A program made the position numbers and the translations under genes. A DNA stretch of 6,096 nt, from NCBI GenBank assembly GCA_020444765.1, contig JAGRHW010000223.1, forward strand, positions 1 to 6,096, in the 5' to 3' direction. Within the stretch, counting starts at the first letter, position 1; every line of letters begins with the position of its first letter. This DNA comes from Gammaproteobacteria bacterium. GTDB taxonomy: Bacteria > Pseudomonadota > Gammaproteobacteria > Granulosicoccales > Granulosicoccaceae. This document shows, piece by piece, positions 6,061 to 6,096 of the stretch. Below the pieces are notes generated by a model, which made no database searches, had not been told where the DNA came from, and worked only from the letters and a program-made list of their open reading frames with translations.

Positions 6061-6096
6061 GATGAAAGAATCTGTGCGGATTACACGAATAACTTT

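Overview
The window looks like chromosomal DNA of a sulfur-oxidising proteobacterium, most likely a gammaproteobacterium. The left edge holds the end of a soxB thiosulfate-oxidation gene. The right edge holds a CRISPR array whose repeat is the classic subtype I-F (Cas6f/Csy4-type) sequence. No cas gene, tRNA, rRNA, transposase or phage gene is visible. The taxonomic placement is inference from these two elements.

Layout from left to right: (1) the last 126 codons of soxB on the + strand, followed by a strong hairpin terminator and a 17-base T homopolymer; (2) a non-coding stretch with two compact hairpins; (3) a 524-residue lipoprotein on the + strand with a C-terminal region resembling a right-handed parallel beta-helix; (4) convergent to it, a 512-residue membrane protein on the - strand joining an MFS-like membrane half to a spermidine-synthase-like methyltransferase fold; (5) an intergenic region with three degenerate 40-bp tandem repeats, the last running into an ATTCCCGA/TCGGGAAT palindrome; (6) a second beta-helix lipoprotein on the - strand, which must start at GTG or TTG and carries an in-frame 36-bp duplication; (7) a small hairpin and then a type I-F CRISPR array of at least seven repeats with 60-bp periodicity, reading right to left.

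Apart from sharing a surface or envelope destination, the middle genes show no clear operon. The two lipoproteins are on opposite strands and separated by the convergent membrane protein. The array is read in the same direction as the second lipoprotein and ends about 110 bp upstream of its start, so array read-through into that gene is possible. The array leader and any cas operon would lie beyond the right edge.

I found no convincing new multi-gene system here. The most checkable oddities are a repeat that has lost the basal C of the Cas6f stem, the 12-residue duplication in the second lipoprotein, the 40-bp tandem repeat, and the altered active-site region of the spermidine-synthase-like protein.
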